Origin: Isoetes taiwanensis
Taxonomy: Eukaryota; Streptophyta; Lycopodiopsida; Isoetales; Isoetaceae
DNA length: 64,000 nt
Reading direction: 5' to 3'
Assembly: GCA_021234155.1 (NCBI GenBank)
Contig: JAJEKV010000064.1
Location: 7,940,001 to 8,004,000 of the forward strand
In this document: positions 1 to 9,130 of the stretch, in pieces
Layout of the letters: each line of letters opens with the position of its first letter
How positions within the stretch are numbered: position 1 is the first letter of the stretch
The notes under the pieces: generated by a model
What the model was told of the DNA's origin: nothing
The model's database searches: none
What the model saw: the letters and a program-made list of their open reading frames with translations, nothing else
Translations under genes and position numbers: made by a program

Positions 1-520
1 TGGGCGCCCGCCCAATTTCATAGACAAGGAGATGCAATTTAACATGCTATATTCACATGGGGCCAACCCAAATTGGGCCCCCATTTTAATGAGACAAGGA
101 GATGCAATTTGACATGCTATATTCACATGGGGCCAACCCAAATTGGGCCTACCCAATTTCATAGACAAGGAGATGCAATTTGACATGCTATATTCACATG
201 GGGCCAACCCAAATTGGGCGCCCGCCCAATTTCATAGCCAAGGAGATGCAATTTAACATGCTATATTCACATGGGGCCAACCCAAATTGGGCGCCCGCCC
301 AATTTCATACCCAAGCGGATGCAATTTAACATGCTATATTCACATGGGGCCAACCCAAATTGGGCGCCCGCCCAATTTCATACCCAAGCGGATGCAATTT
401 AACATGTGTCATGTAGTATCCTGGCATCTGAAATTGGGCGCCCGCCCAATTTCATAGCCAAGACGCTGCAAGAAACATGGGAGGCCTCCCAAATTGGGCG
501 CCCGATGGCCAAGGGATTTA
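1..520. repeat. Tandem array A, unit about 70-73 bp, with palindromic core
   Basis: The marker GATGCAATTT recurs at 31, 101, 172, 245, 318 and 391, giving periods of 70, 71, 73, 73 and 73 bp. Each unit also has CATGCTATATTCACATGGGG and ends in a core made of AAATTGGGCG, two bases, and its exact reverse complement CGCCCAATTT. Intact cores lie at 211-232, 284-305, 357-378 and 431-452; other units carry shortened or decayed cores. The array is cut by the window's left edge. Confidence 0.9.
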
Positions 521-558
521 TAAAAAAAAAACAGACTGCATCCACAATTAGAAATGAC

Positions 559-2094
559 TTACTGAATATGCGCTATCTTGGGATAGTCCACGCTTTCCTT
601 TCTTCGGCTTTCCATAGAATGCCCATTGATTCCTAAGCTGCTGTATTTGTTCGAAGACATCATCGATGGATAGTATTCTTGGTGATATCGTTGCTCTCTG
701 GGCTGACCTTCACATATTCGGGGGAGTGAGGTTCCTGCCGGCCTACGACATTTTCTTTTGGCGTGAAGAAAAAGATAAGATCTTTCGGATGAGCCCTTTC
801 TGGCGGCCATTCCAACGCTGGTTGACAAGAATTTGGGCAAGCTGCGGTAGTGTGATTGCCATTTACAATCCAGTGCATTGTCCAAATCAGTGGCCTTCTT
901 CCACTTCAGTGCACGTCCAGTGACTGGATCAAAGGGTACAACATCCGCACAAGGTGGATGCATCTGCACATTAATAAATGATTCATAGAGTGTATCAACA
1001 TGTTCTGGACTGATGACCCTGCAGGTCATATTTGCAGGTGCTTGATGCATTTTGAAGATATCCACCTCTATTTCGAATTCAACACCAAGAGGATAGATCC
1101 TTTCCCTGTGCTTAATGTTGATCAATGCAGTTTGGGACAGCTCACGTTTGCTTTCTTGAGTCAACGCCCCGCCAGATGTCGAGCACTTCACAATTTGCAC
1201 ATGTCGTCTTCTGTGAGCACAGTGTGGTCCCACTCCCCCATCGGATGCACCTGATGTTGATGGTGGAGTAGGGTCTCTTCTTTTCTTAGACGAGGAAGCT
1301 ATTGCCTCGTGCCGACTTCGCTTTGTTCCTTGCTTTTCTGGTGGGGACTGCTCAGATACCTCCTGCGATCTAATGCTAACGTCCGGGCTACGTGATGTTC
1401 TTCCCATACCACCAAGAATCAGTTTTGGAGTTGATGTTTCTGATCTTTTCTTCTTAGGAACCTTTTCTGATGACATGGCTGCGGGTTTCTCTGTCCCCTT
1501 CGGTCCGTCACCCTTCTTAGAAACTCCATAACGTGATCTCAACCACGCCGTGTCATAGACCTTTGGTTGGCTCTTCCCATGATACTCTATGTAAAGGGCC
1601 TTTGATCGATTTTGTTTGTGATCGAGTATGCACTGTCTAACTGTATTAAATCCATCTATAATATCTCCCCGTTTGGTGAGTCCAGATCTCTCAAGGCTTT
1701 CGTAAGAAGACAGGACCCAGCCCTTGGCCTGACACGAATGTGAAGCCTCGGTGATGCTTGCATGCATTAGCTGAGGATTGTAAGTCCCAAAGGGTAACCT
1801 GTATCCTTGAAATGACTTATCAAGCACGTCCTCTACGACAACCTCTAACTTCGTTGGCAAACTTCGGTGCTCCGCAGACATGTCGATTGCTATACCTGCA
1901 TTCTGTGTCCTCCGAGTCCCGGGCTCAGCAAAGTACAGGCACAGATCCTTGAGGTGATTCGTGCTAGACCCAGGGTGGATATTGCCTACCTCTATGCACC
2001 AAGTAAATTTATCTGCTACGGCAGTCATTAGTTCTGGGACGACTTCAATACCATTGGCCCGAATTCCCGCCTCTGCTTCCTTTCTTTGCGGCAA
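559..2094 (-). CDS. Unidentified 511-codon ORF with nuclear-localisation-like basic clusters
   Basis: This is the longest ORF in the first 38 kb and I do not recognise its family. Seen: an N-terminal half of ordinary composition, then a low-complexity basic and serine-rich middle (about residues 195-285) with clusters such as PKKKRSE, KRSRHE and SSKKRRD that look like nuclear localisation signals. A second ordered-looking part follows. Over about 560-880 a neighbouring minus frame reads more like normal protein (for example DDVFEQIQQLRNQWAFYG). The annotated C-terminal 110 residues may therefore be a frameshift product, and the gene may be decayed. It lies between arrays A and B, which share a palindromic core, so it may belong to a mobile element whose ends carry these arrays; that is inference. 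No membrane segment or signal peptide is visible. It could also be a host gene fragment. Confidence 0.45.
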   Translation of the reverse strand: MPQRKEAEAGIRANGIEVVPELMTAVADKFTWCIEVGNIHPGSSTNHLKDLCLYFAEPGTRRTQNAGIAIDMSAEHRSLPTKLEVVVEDVLDKSFQGYRLPFGTYNPQLMHASITEASHSCQAKGWVLSSYESLERSGLTKRGDIIDGFNTVRQCILDHKQNRSKALYIEYHGKSQPKVYDTAWLRSRYGVSKKGDGPKGTEKPAAMSSEKVPKKKRSETSTPKLILGGMGRTSRSPDVSIRSQEVSEQSPPEKQGTKRSRHEAIASSSKKRRDPTPPSTSGASDGGVGPHCAHRRRHVQIVKCSTSGGALTQESKRELSQTALINIKHRERIYPLGVEFEIEVDIFKMHQAPANMTCRVISPEHVDTLYESFINVQMHPPCADVVPFDPVTGRALKWKKATDLDNALDCKWQSHYRSLPKFLSTSVGMAARKGSSERSYLFLHAKRKCRRPAGTSLPRICEGQPREQRYHQEYYPSMMSSNKYSSLGINGHSMESRRKESVDYPKIAHIQ

Positions 2095-2218
2095 ATGCCC
2101 GTTATAACGGAGGGCGGATCACGGTGCACGTCAGGTTTGTTTAGTTCTTGCCATGGGTGCGTGCATAACATCATTCATGAATCCCATTAGTGGTGTGTCA
2201 AAGAATTAAAAGAGCAAT

Positions 2219-2715
2219 TTGCCGAAGCGGAGAGGAGATTACAAGAAAGAAAGATTGAGGGTCCCAAATTGGGCTCCCACCCAATTTGCTGGAGATTACA
2301 AGAAGAGAGGGAGGTTACAAATTTGCCCGAGAGAGGTTACAAGAAGGTCCCAAATTGGGCCCCAATTTGCCGCAGCGCAGGAGGTTACAAGAAGAGAGAG
2401 GCCGAGGGTCCCAAATTGGGCAGCCCAATTGGTGAGCGCGAGGAGATTACAAGAAGAGAGAAGCCTGAGGGTCCAAAATTGGGCGCCCGCCCAATTTGCC
2501 AGAAAGGAGGAGGTTACAAGAAGAGAGAGGCTGAGGGTCCCAAATTGGGCTTCCCAATTTGCAGAAAGAGCAGGAGATTACAAGAAGAGAGAAGCCTGAG
2601 GGTCCAAAATTGGGCGCTCACCAATTTGCCGTGAAAGCAAGGAGGTTACAAGAAGAGAGAGGCCGAGGGGTCCCAAATTGGGCCCTAGCCAATTTCTGAC
2701 ACATGAGGTTACCTA
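2219..2715. repeat. Tandem array B, unit about 60-70 bp, with palindromic core
   Basis: GGAGATTACAAGAAGAGAG or GGAGGTTACAAGAAGAGAG recurs at about 2234, 2294, 2335, 2382, 2441, 2508, 2573 and 2641. It is followed by GAGGGTCCC and then an AAATTGGGC...CCCAATTT core of variable centre; a full core is at 2476-2497. The unit body is unrelated to array A; only the core is shared. ORFs through the array are repeat artefacts. Confidence 0.88.
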
Positions 2716-3125
2716 GAAGAGAGACCTCCAAATGACTTCACAAAAGCAAGAGCGGCATACAAATGGGCGCCCTAATTTGCCCCCAGCTTTGGGAGGTTAG
2801 AAAGCGAAGAAGAAGGTTTAGAGCTTTGATCCGATTTGCTGATCCAAGGGACTTATGAAGCCAAGAGGAGACAAATTGGGCGGCCTTCTGTGGTAATTAG
2901 AATGATCCAACGGGCCAAAGGGTTATTGGGTGCGAGGGAGACAACTTCGAGCTACAAAGTGACAACCAAGCAGAGAGGGTGCGCCATATCATTGGGTGGA
3001 CTCCTTAAGGCCGCTGGCTTATCTCCCACTAATGTAAAGAACCGAAGTTGAAGAAAAGCGCAACCTTTTCCTCCCTTCACTGGTCGACTTTCCATGAAAG
3101 CGATGGCACTGGAAGCTAGCGGTCG

Positions 3126-3315
3126 GCGCTTGGAAGAAATCACTTTGAACACTACAGCTACCGTAGCTCGAAGTTAAGCGATCTTGAAGAAATCAATTTG
3201 AAAACGATAGGCGCCTGGATGCTTGGAGTAAGCGCTTGGAAGAAATCAGTGTGAACACGATAGGCGCCTGGATGCTCTGTGTCAGCGCTTCGAAGAAATC
3301 GATATGAACAGGCTC
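3126..3315. repeat. Four degenerate tandem copies of about 53 bp
   Basis: GCGCTTGGAAGAAATC-like starts occur at 3126, 3178, 3232 and 3285 (periods 52, 54, 53). The middle copies share GATAGGCGCCTGGATGCT. The flanks 2716-3125 and 3316-4040 hold no gene I can support; 3480-3680 is AT-rich with GAATTTGAATTT runs and one half core (GCCCGCCCAATTTC) near 3552. Confidence 0.75.
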
Positions 3316-4039
3316 AAAGAATGCCGGAATGCGAAAAGGAATGGGCGGTTAGGTTTAACTGATGAGTGACAAGTGGCGGCCATGCAAAAGAAGACCCTAA
3401 AAAATAGACGTTTTTAAGTAAATATGGACCAAAGGACAGAACAATAAAAATAGACAGCTTTGCAATAAATGTGCCCGAAAAAGTAAATGCGCTTTTTTTA
3501 AATTGACATACACGTATTGAAATTTAAATTTTAAATTTTGAATTCTCACGATGCCCGCCCAATTTCAAATTTATAGTACGGTCCGCCTGGTACATTTTCA
3601 ATTTCAAATTAGGGCCCCACCAATATTTGATTTACGTCCCGCCTGCATTTGAATTTGAATTTGAATATATATTGAACTATGGTGGGAGAATTGATTTTTG
3701 AAATACTCTCGAGGAAGCGGAGCGGCTAAGCCATTTCGTTCTCTCACATTCTTGGGCAAAGAACTTCTTCAAATGATGGCGTCATGATTCACCAAAGGTA
3801 GGTTTCTTTCGTATATACGTTCATTCTTTGCCTGGATTGGTATAGAACATTAGTGATGATAAGATTCGACAGATAAAAAGATAATTATGAGAGATGTATG
3901 TTCGGTCCCCTCTATATTCTATCTCGGGTAGCATGGAAGCAGGGCCAAATGGGTGCCAAATGGGCGGATAGACCTCCTGAATATGTATCATTCCTGGGTG
4001 CCTGCCTTAGAAAGAGTGGCTATGTTTCATTTATGTATA

Positions 4040-4705
4040 GCACCTCAAAATTACTAGACCAGGGAGCCAATTTTAGCAGCTAAGAAGCACTGCAACAGGG
4101 AGGAAATTGGGCGGGTGTTCAATTTCAACTCCTCAAAGTTACTAGACCAGGGAGCAAATTGGGCGCTCGCCCAATTTCAGCAGCTAAGAAACACTGCAAC
4201 AGGGAGGAAATTGGGCGGCTGCCCAATTTCAACTCCTCAAAGTTACTATACCAGGGAGCAAATTGGGCGCTCGCCCAATTTCAGCAGCTAAGAAACACTG
4301 CAACAGGGTGGAAATAGGGCGGGTGCCCAATTTCAACTCCTCAAAGTTACTATACCAGGGAGCAAATTGGGCTACCCAATTTCAAAGAGCTAAGAAACAT
4401 CCTAGGGGGGAAATTGGGCGGCTGCCCAATTTCAACTTCTCAAAGTTACTAGACCAGGGAGCAAATTGGGCGCTCGCCCAATTTGACCAGCTAAGAAACA
4501 CTGCAACAGGGAGGAAATTGGGCGGCTGCCCAATTTCAACTCCTCGAAGTTACTAGACCAGGGAGCAAATTGGGCCACCAATTTGAGCAGCCTAAGAAAC
4601 ATCAACGAATGGGAGGAAATAGGGCGGGTGCCCAATTTCACCTTTCCAATTTACGTAACAACAGGGAGAAAATTGGGCGCCCGCAGCCCAATTTCACCAT
4701 CTAAG
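4040..4705. repeat. Tandem array C, unit about 104 bp, two palindromic cores per unit
   Basis: CCTCAAAGTTACTAGACC-like starts occur at about 4043, 4131, 4235, 4339, 4438 and 4542 (periods 88, 104, 104, 99, 104). Each full unit holds two cores: one with centre GCTC (AAATTGGGC-GCTC-GCCCAATTT) and one with centre GGCT. They are separated by CAGCTAAGAAACACTGCAACAGGGAGG. The unit body differs from arrays A and B. Confidence 0.88.
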
Positions 4706-7700
4706 GAGCATGTGCTGTAACTTTGCTCTTGAACTGATTCATTTTTTGGTGCGCGAGAGGTGTACCTATTCAAAGATGGTGGGGCGGTTGGCAAAGGGAC
4801 CATGGGAGCTAGGGAGAGATGCCACTTTAAAGACATCCCGGATGGACTTGTGAGTGTGGGTGTTCTAGGCGTGTTTGAGGGGCATCATGTTCTCTCTTGA
4901 CCTACTCGAAGCAAGTACCTTAGGTGAGGCATTGGGTTCCTTCATTCTCTACGGAGGGAAAGTGATGTTCATGACTCGATGTCGTGGGCGTCTTGCCGTC
5001 GGCATCAAAAAGACAAATGAGGGGGGAAGCAAGAGACACCATGTCGCTAACTAGGTACACACTCTTGGAGACCGACTGCGAAATTTATCACTCATGTGCT
5101 GCCATCCCCTGCAAATGAAGGGATTTATATCCTTCACCGGGTCCGGGCGATGCGATTATGTGACCAGTTCTTGGGTATGAAGACCGTAGGGGTGTCTCAT
5201 TCTTGAAGGCTTTCCCCTCCGTGAGGTGAACTTCCGGTGTCCCAAGCATGTTTGACAATACCTAAAGCGGGCATGCTTTTGAGGTGGAATAATGATCTAG
5301 TTAGGGTTTGTGGGGTGAAGGTGTCCGGAAATTTTAAGTGCGCGCCTTGATGGGAACAAAGATGATACGACGTCGAGCCGGGCAGCTTCGGAGATTCAAG
5401 CATCCGCAAGATCGAAGCGTAAATACACCTTCCATTCTCGTCGGCCAAAGAAAGCATCAAAGCCTCCAAAGATAGATCGGCTAACAACCAATGAAGCCAT
5501 CTTGAGGTATAGGAAGACCATGTGTTGCAAAACAGAGATGTTGTGAGAAATTCATGGGGATCAAGCTATAAACATGCGAAAGGATTTCTTTGCCATGAAA
5601 TCGAGTGACAGGACCACTTTTGTGTATGACATGTTAGGCAACAATATGAAGGGTAGAAGGGTTCATCGACTAGTCTTGCAAGGCATCAGTGTCTGTGAGA
5701 GGGCTTGGTACCTTGGTCTTGGGATTTCAAAGTCGGGGTATCCGAAGTGGAAGGCGAATTCGCTCCGGTGCTTTCGAAAGGCCGAGCATGGCAATTCAGG
5801 CACTATGAAAGCACGTGCGGCCACCTTGGCCTCAGAGGCTGTTTTTTCCATGTTTGTGAAGGAAAATTGTGAGTCTTTACCTCACCGTAGCAGGAGAAAT
5901 GATGATGGGATTCGAGAAAACGTGAGGAAGTTGCCTGCTATGTTTACGAAGACATGCATTCTCGAAGAGGTCAACGCTGAAGTGATGGCTCTCACAGGCA
6001 AGAAGGTATCTCCGACAGATTTCATAGGGCGGGAGACGTAGCTTCAAGGACGTCGATGTGCTTGCTAAGAAGAATGCGTTCTCCAAGTGTGACACTTGCG
6101 AGGGTTATCCGCACGAAGCTGCTGAAGACCAAGGATGAGGCTGAGAGGAGAATATTGCATGATCGAAGAAGGGCACATAGACTAGAGCAAAGCAATCATG
6201 TCGCACCCAAGATCGGGTCATGGAGATCGTTATCCCACGAGGCATCCTCGAGACTTTGTATGTATCATTCACGACAAAATGGATCGGGCAAAGACTATGA
6301 TTCCAAAGTTGTTCGATTCCGTGAAGTCCCTTTGGAGACTAGATAAGCTAAAGACTTCATTGACAGTGCACTTACCCACCGCCATGGGAGAGGGTGCTAT
6401 GGAAATTTTGCTTTGGATCCGTGGTCGGGGCGACTCCAACTTCCATGTAGGTTCTTTGAATAGTATTTTGAAAAGGTTGAAGCTGCCTAATGAGTTTGCG
6501 AGGAGGCCATCTTGCCTTGTCGATCCATCCATCCCGGTTGGGCGGGGCCTTACGTGACACCACATCTGCGCTAGCGTCCAAGTTGTCGCTGCGGGAAGAG
6601 CATCCCGTTGCCATCCCTCAACCCGAGGGACCCTCATTGAAGCGTCTCCCTCGCAAATTGCTGTTGCAACTAGACAATGCATCCCGACAAAACAAAAATA
6701 GGTATGTATTCTCGTATCTTTCATACCTTGTATATCCGGGTGTTTTCGAGGAGATTGAGTTAGGGTTTATGATGCCCGGCCATACACATGACGATATAGA
6801 TGCTATGTTTGGAAATTTTTCATCTACCTTGAAGAAAGCGAAGTGCTAACCATGCCCGAGTTGTTGTATGAATTTCATACGTGTAATCTCAACACGCCCG
6901 ATTACCATATGTTGTTCATAAGGTTCCGTGTTTGGAAAGGTTTCATAGAAGGGTATATCCCCGATGGGGAAGATAGATTGACAGTCTGCACCGAGCCTCG
7001 ACCTTTTTTTTTGCTATGAATGGTGGCCCGGCCCATCATGTACCATAAGGCTCGCCCCACGTTAGTGGATTGGCTACTGCCGGTGGAATAAGAATGTGGA
7101 AAGAAGGAGAGGATGGAAAACCCCTAATGCCATCTCGAAATCCGAAGATGCTAGCACCTAAGAGCTCGGTGAAAAGACATTGGTCAGCTCAAAACAAGTA
7201 TCCATAAGCATATCCTCCATTGGGTCGCATGCTCGACGAACAAGAAGGGCACACCCGAGACGGCCAAATATACAAACACAATTCTGGCGACAATTGAATA
7301 TTGGATGGGACTCTTGGAGCATCGAGTAACATCACCAACGTGGAAGGTCCTTACGAGGACTTTTGGCGCGCACTAGGCAAGATAGACTTGACGTGCGATG
7401 TGGTGGTGGCGTGGTGGAGCCAATTGCAACCATCACTCCCCTTATGTTGGTCCATTGAAGGATAAGCCCGTACCAGAATTCAATCCTTTCAAGGATTTGA
7501 AGAAGGGCATGTTTGTATTGGCGCGCCCTGATGATGTCTTGTGCCCAACATGGCTAGGGTATGCTACAGAAGAACCCCAAATGGATGATAAGAAAGACAA
7601 CTTCGAGACTATCTAGGTCACTTGGTGGGAGCCTGTCCACGTTAGGAACAGTGTTCCCGACCAACTATGTCAATTGTTGGAAGAAGAGATGGAGGCCGAC

Positions 7701-7789
7701 CACCGCTAGTGACCGCATTGAGATAGAGAGTATCGACTACGCTTGGAGTCCTTCGAATAAGAAGAAGCTACCAAACACTGTCAAGATTC

Positions 7790-7947
7790 TGTAACGGGCC
7801 CATGGTAGACCGCTCGAGTATTCGAACCTTGAATGTGCCTGTGGGGCGTTCCCGAGACACCGGCATAAATGGGTAGAAGTGACTACTCATAAACGTCTAG
7901 ACGGTTTTGCCCAGTTGGCTAAGGGCATGTCGGTTAGGAATGTTACA
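7790..7947 (+). repeat. TRIM LTR 1 (158 bp)
   Basis: Left outer LTR. It differs from LTR 3 at two positions (CCATGG against CCGTGG near the start, AATGTTACA against AACGTTACA at the end) and from LTR 2 at about eight. Confidence 0.92.
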
Positions 7948-7979
7948 GTTGGTATCAGAGCAGGTCTCGAGTTCGAGTC
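7907..7979 (+). promoter_or_regulatory. Candidate Pol III A and B boxes across the LTR/internal junction
   Basis: TTGCCCAGTTGG (7907-7918) fits the A-box consensus TRGYNNANNNGG with one mismatch. GTTCGAGTC (7971-7979) fits the B-box consensus GWTCRANNC exactly. The gap between them is 52 nt. The same pair recurs in the second unit at 8203-8214 and 8267-8275. The A box is inside the LTR and the B box just past the primer-binding site. Activity is inference; short consensus matches can arise by chance. Confidence 0.4.
7950..7961 (+). other. TRIM primer-binding site (initiator tRNA-Met type)
   Basis: TGGTATCAGAGC two bases after LTR 1; repeated after LTR 2 at 8246-8257. This is the standard plant LTR-retrotransposon PBS and sets the element's orientation as plus. 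Confidence 0.9.
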
Positions 7980-8085
7980 TCCATGGGTGCCTATATGCAT
8001 GGGTAATTTGCAAAGACTTGGTAATCATTGTGACATGGTATAGCCTTGGATGCTCGAGGACGAGCATAGTTCTAGTGGGAGAGAC

Positions 8086-8243
8086 TGTAATGGGCCCATG
8101 GTAGACCGCTCGAGTATTCGAACCTTGAATGTGCCTGTGGGGCGTTCCCAAGACACCGGCATAAATGGGTAGAAGCGATTACCCATAAGCGTCTAGACGG
8201 TTTTGCCCAGTTGGTTAAGGGCATGTCGGTTAGGAACGTTACA
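8086..8243 (+). repeat. TRIM LTR 2 (middle, 158 bp)
   Basis: Middle LTR. It starts TGTAATGGGCCC and carries GCGATTACCCATAAGCG where the outer LTRs have GTGACTACTCATAAACG. It is the most divergent of the three. Confidence 0.92.
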
Positions 8244-8381
8244 GTTGGTATCAGAGCAGGTCTCGAGTTCGAGTCTCCATGGGTGCCTATATGCATGGGT
8301 AATTTGCAAAGACTTGGTAATCATAGTGATATAGTATAGCCTTGGATGCTCGAGGACGAGCATAGTTCTAGTGGGAAAGAC

Positions 8382-8539
8382 TGTAACGGGCCCGTGGTAG
8401 ACCGCTCGAGTATTCGAACCTTGAATGTGCCTGTGGGGCGTTCCCGAGACACCGGCATAAATGGGTAGAAGTGACTACTCATAAACGTCTAGACGGTTTT
8501 GCCCAGTTGGCTAAGGGCATGTCGGTTAGGAACGTTACA
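8382..8539 (+). repeat. TRIM LTR 3 (158 bp)
   Basis: Right outer LTR, two differences from LTR 1. Directly followed by the GATTC target duplication and then the interrupted coding sequence. Confidence 0.92.
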
Positions 8540-8789
8540 GATTCCCACACTTGTTGCAGAAGCATATGCGGCACTTGCCGGGGATGTATGTTAGTGTTAT
8601 CGAAGCGTCTCTTTTATAAAAAGTCCACAATTCAAGGTATTGTCCATATTTAATGAAACTGTGCTTTTAATTGATAATTATGTGCTAGTATTGAACGTTA
8701 TCTCTTTAGCATGGATACAATTATATTGTCATTTCCACTTTTAGAACCTCTATTTTAGCAGTCCACACAATTTCATTGAAATACTAGAT

Positions 8790-9130
8790 ACAAAATTTGA
8801 TGACATTTTTTCATAAGTCTTGAGAAAAGGTTAACACAACATAGTTATAACATTGCTTAAAAGTTGTAGTAATAATGTGCCTAAATTGCATTGTAAATTT
8901 GACAAAATATATATATCATTGTTTAGATGAAAAGTTTGACATTAAACTGCAATGTAAATTTGACAAAAACACGGCCATTGCCTTGATGAAATATTTGACA
9001 CTACTAATTTGACGCATTCTTGATACAACATGAGCACTTTGTGTCAAGATAGTAGCATTCGACACAAAATTGTCACTACATTTACCTCTTGACACAATTG
9101 TTGACACTATACCCCCATCCTCTTGTAGTG
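8790..9130 (-). mobile_element. CACTA transposon terminus with TTGACA subterminal repeats
   Basis: The segment ends CCATCCTCTTGTAGTG at 9130; its reverse complement starts CACTACAAGAGGATGG, a typical CACTA terminal inverted repeat. Inward from it are about ten TTTGACA/TTGACAC/GTGTCAAG motifs in both orientations between 8796 and 9105, as expected of a CACTA subterminal region. I found no matching opposite terminus in the window, so the other end is missing or rearranged. The TIR directly abuts the truncated transposase at 9131. Confidence 0.7.

Larger units (their letters stand above)
7790..8539 (+). mobile_element. Tandem TRIM: LTR-internal-LTR-internal-LTR, 750 bp
   Basis: Three 158-bp LTRs alternate with two 138-bp internal segments. 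Every LTR starts TGTAA(C/T)GGGCCC and ends GTTACA, so the outer ones have perfect TGTAAC/GTTACA terminal inverted repeats. Each internal segment starts GT then TGGTATCAGAGC, the classic primer-binding site complementary to the 3' end of initiator tRNA-Met, and ends in the purine-rich TAGTGGGAGAGAC or TAGTGGGAAAGAC. There is no coding capacity. The element is flanked by a perfect 5-bp duplication, GATTC at 7785-7789 and 8540-8544. Size and structure match terminal-repeat retrotransposons in miniature (TRIM). It inserted in the DUF7869-type gene. The tandem form with a third LTR is unusual. Confidence 0.92.
4815..8594 (+). pseudogene. Decayed transposon-type gene resembling DUF7869 proteins, copy 1
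   Basis: The reading frame shifts repeatedly. Recognisable blocks in order: MRKDFFAMKSSDRTTFVYDM (from 5574), a middle region with FSKCDTCE-like and HRLEQ blocks (6060-6190), and LLLQLDNASRQNKNRY followed by PGHTHDDIDAMFGN (6652-6830). Near the end is a VTWWEPVHVRN block (7617-7649). LDN...GHTHxDID is the hallmark I associate with uncharacterised transposon-linked DUF7869 proteins; the aspartates suggest an RNase-H-like nuclease, which is inference. A second copy on the minus strand at 46.7-48.1 kb aligns with it from about 4815 onward, which is why I start here. The last codons are interrupted by a miniature LTR element at 7790-8539. Beyond it the frame resumes for 16 codons to a TAG at 8592-8594. 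Frameshifts near 6040-6060, 6480 and 7680, plus internal stops, make it non-functional. Confidence 0.6.

Noticed and set aside
1-500. CRISPR-like regularly spaced repeats
   Set aside because: The repeats are contiguous tandem units without unique spacers of constant length, in plant DNA.
2219-2634. 126- and 121-codon repetitive ORFs with EERPRVPNWA-type repeats
   Set aside because: They are translations of array B; the repeat exists at DNA level with non-multiple-of-three spacing changes.
7907-7990. A tRNA gene in the TRIM
   Set aside because: Only A- and B-box-like motifs are present; no cloverleaf with anticodon arm and acceptor stem can be folded around them.
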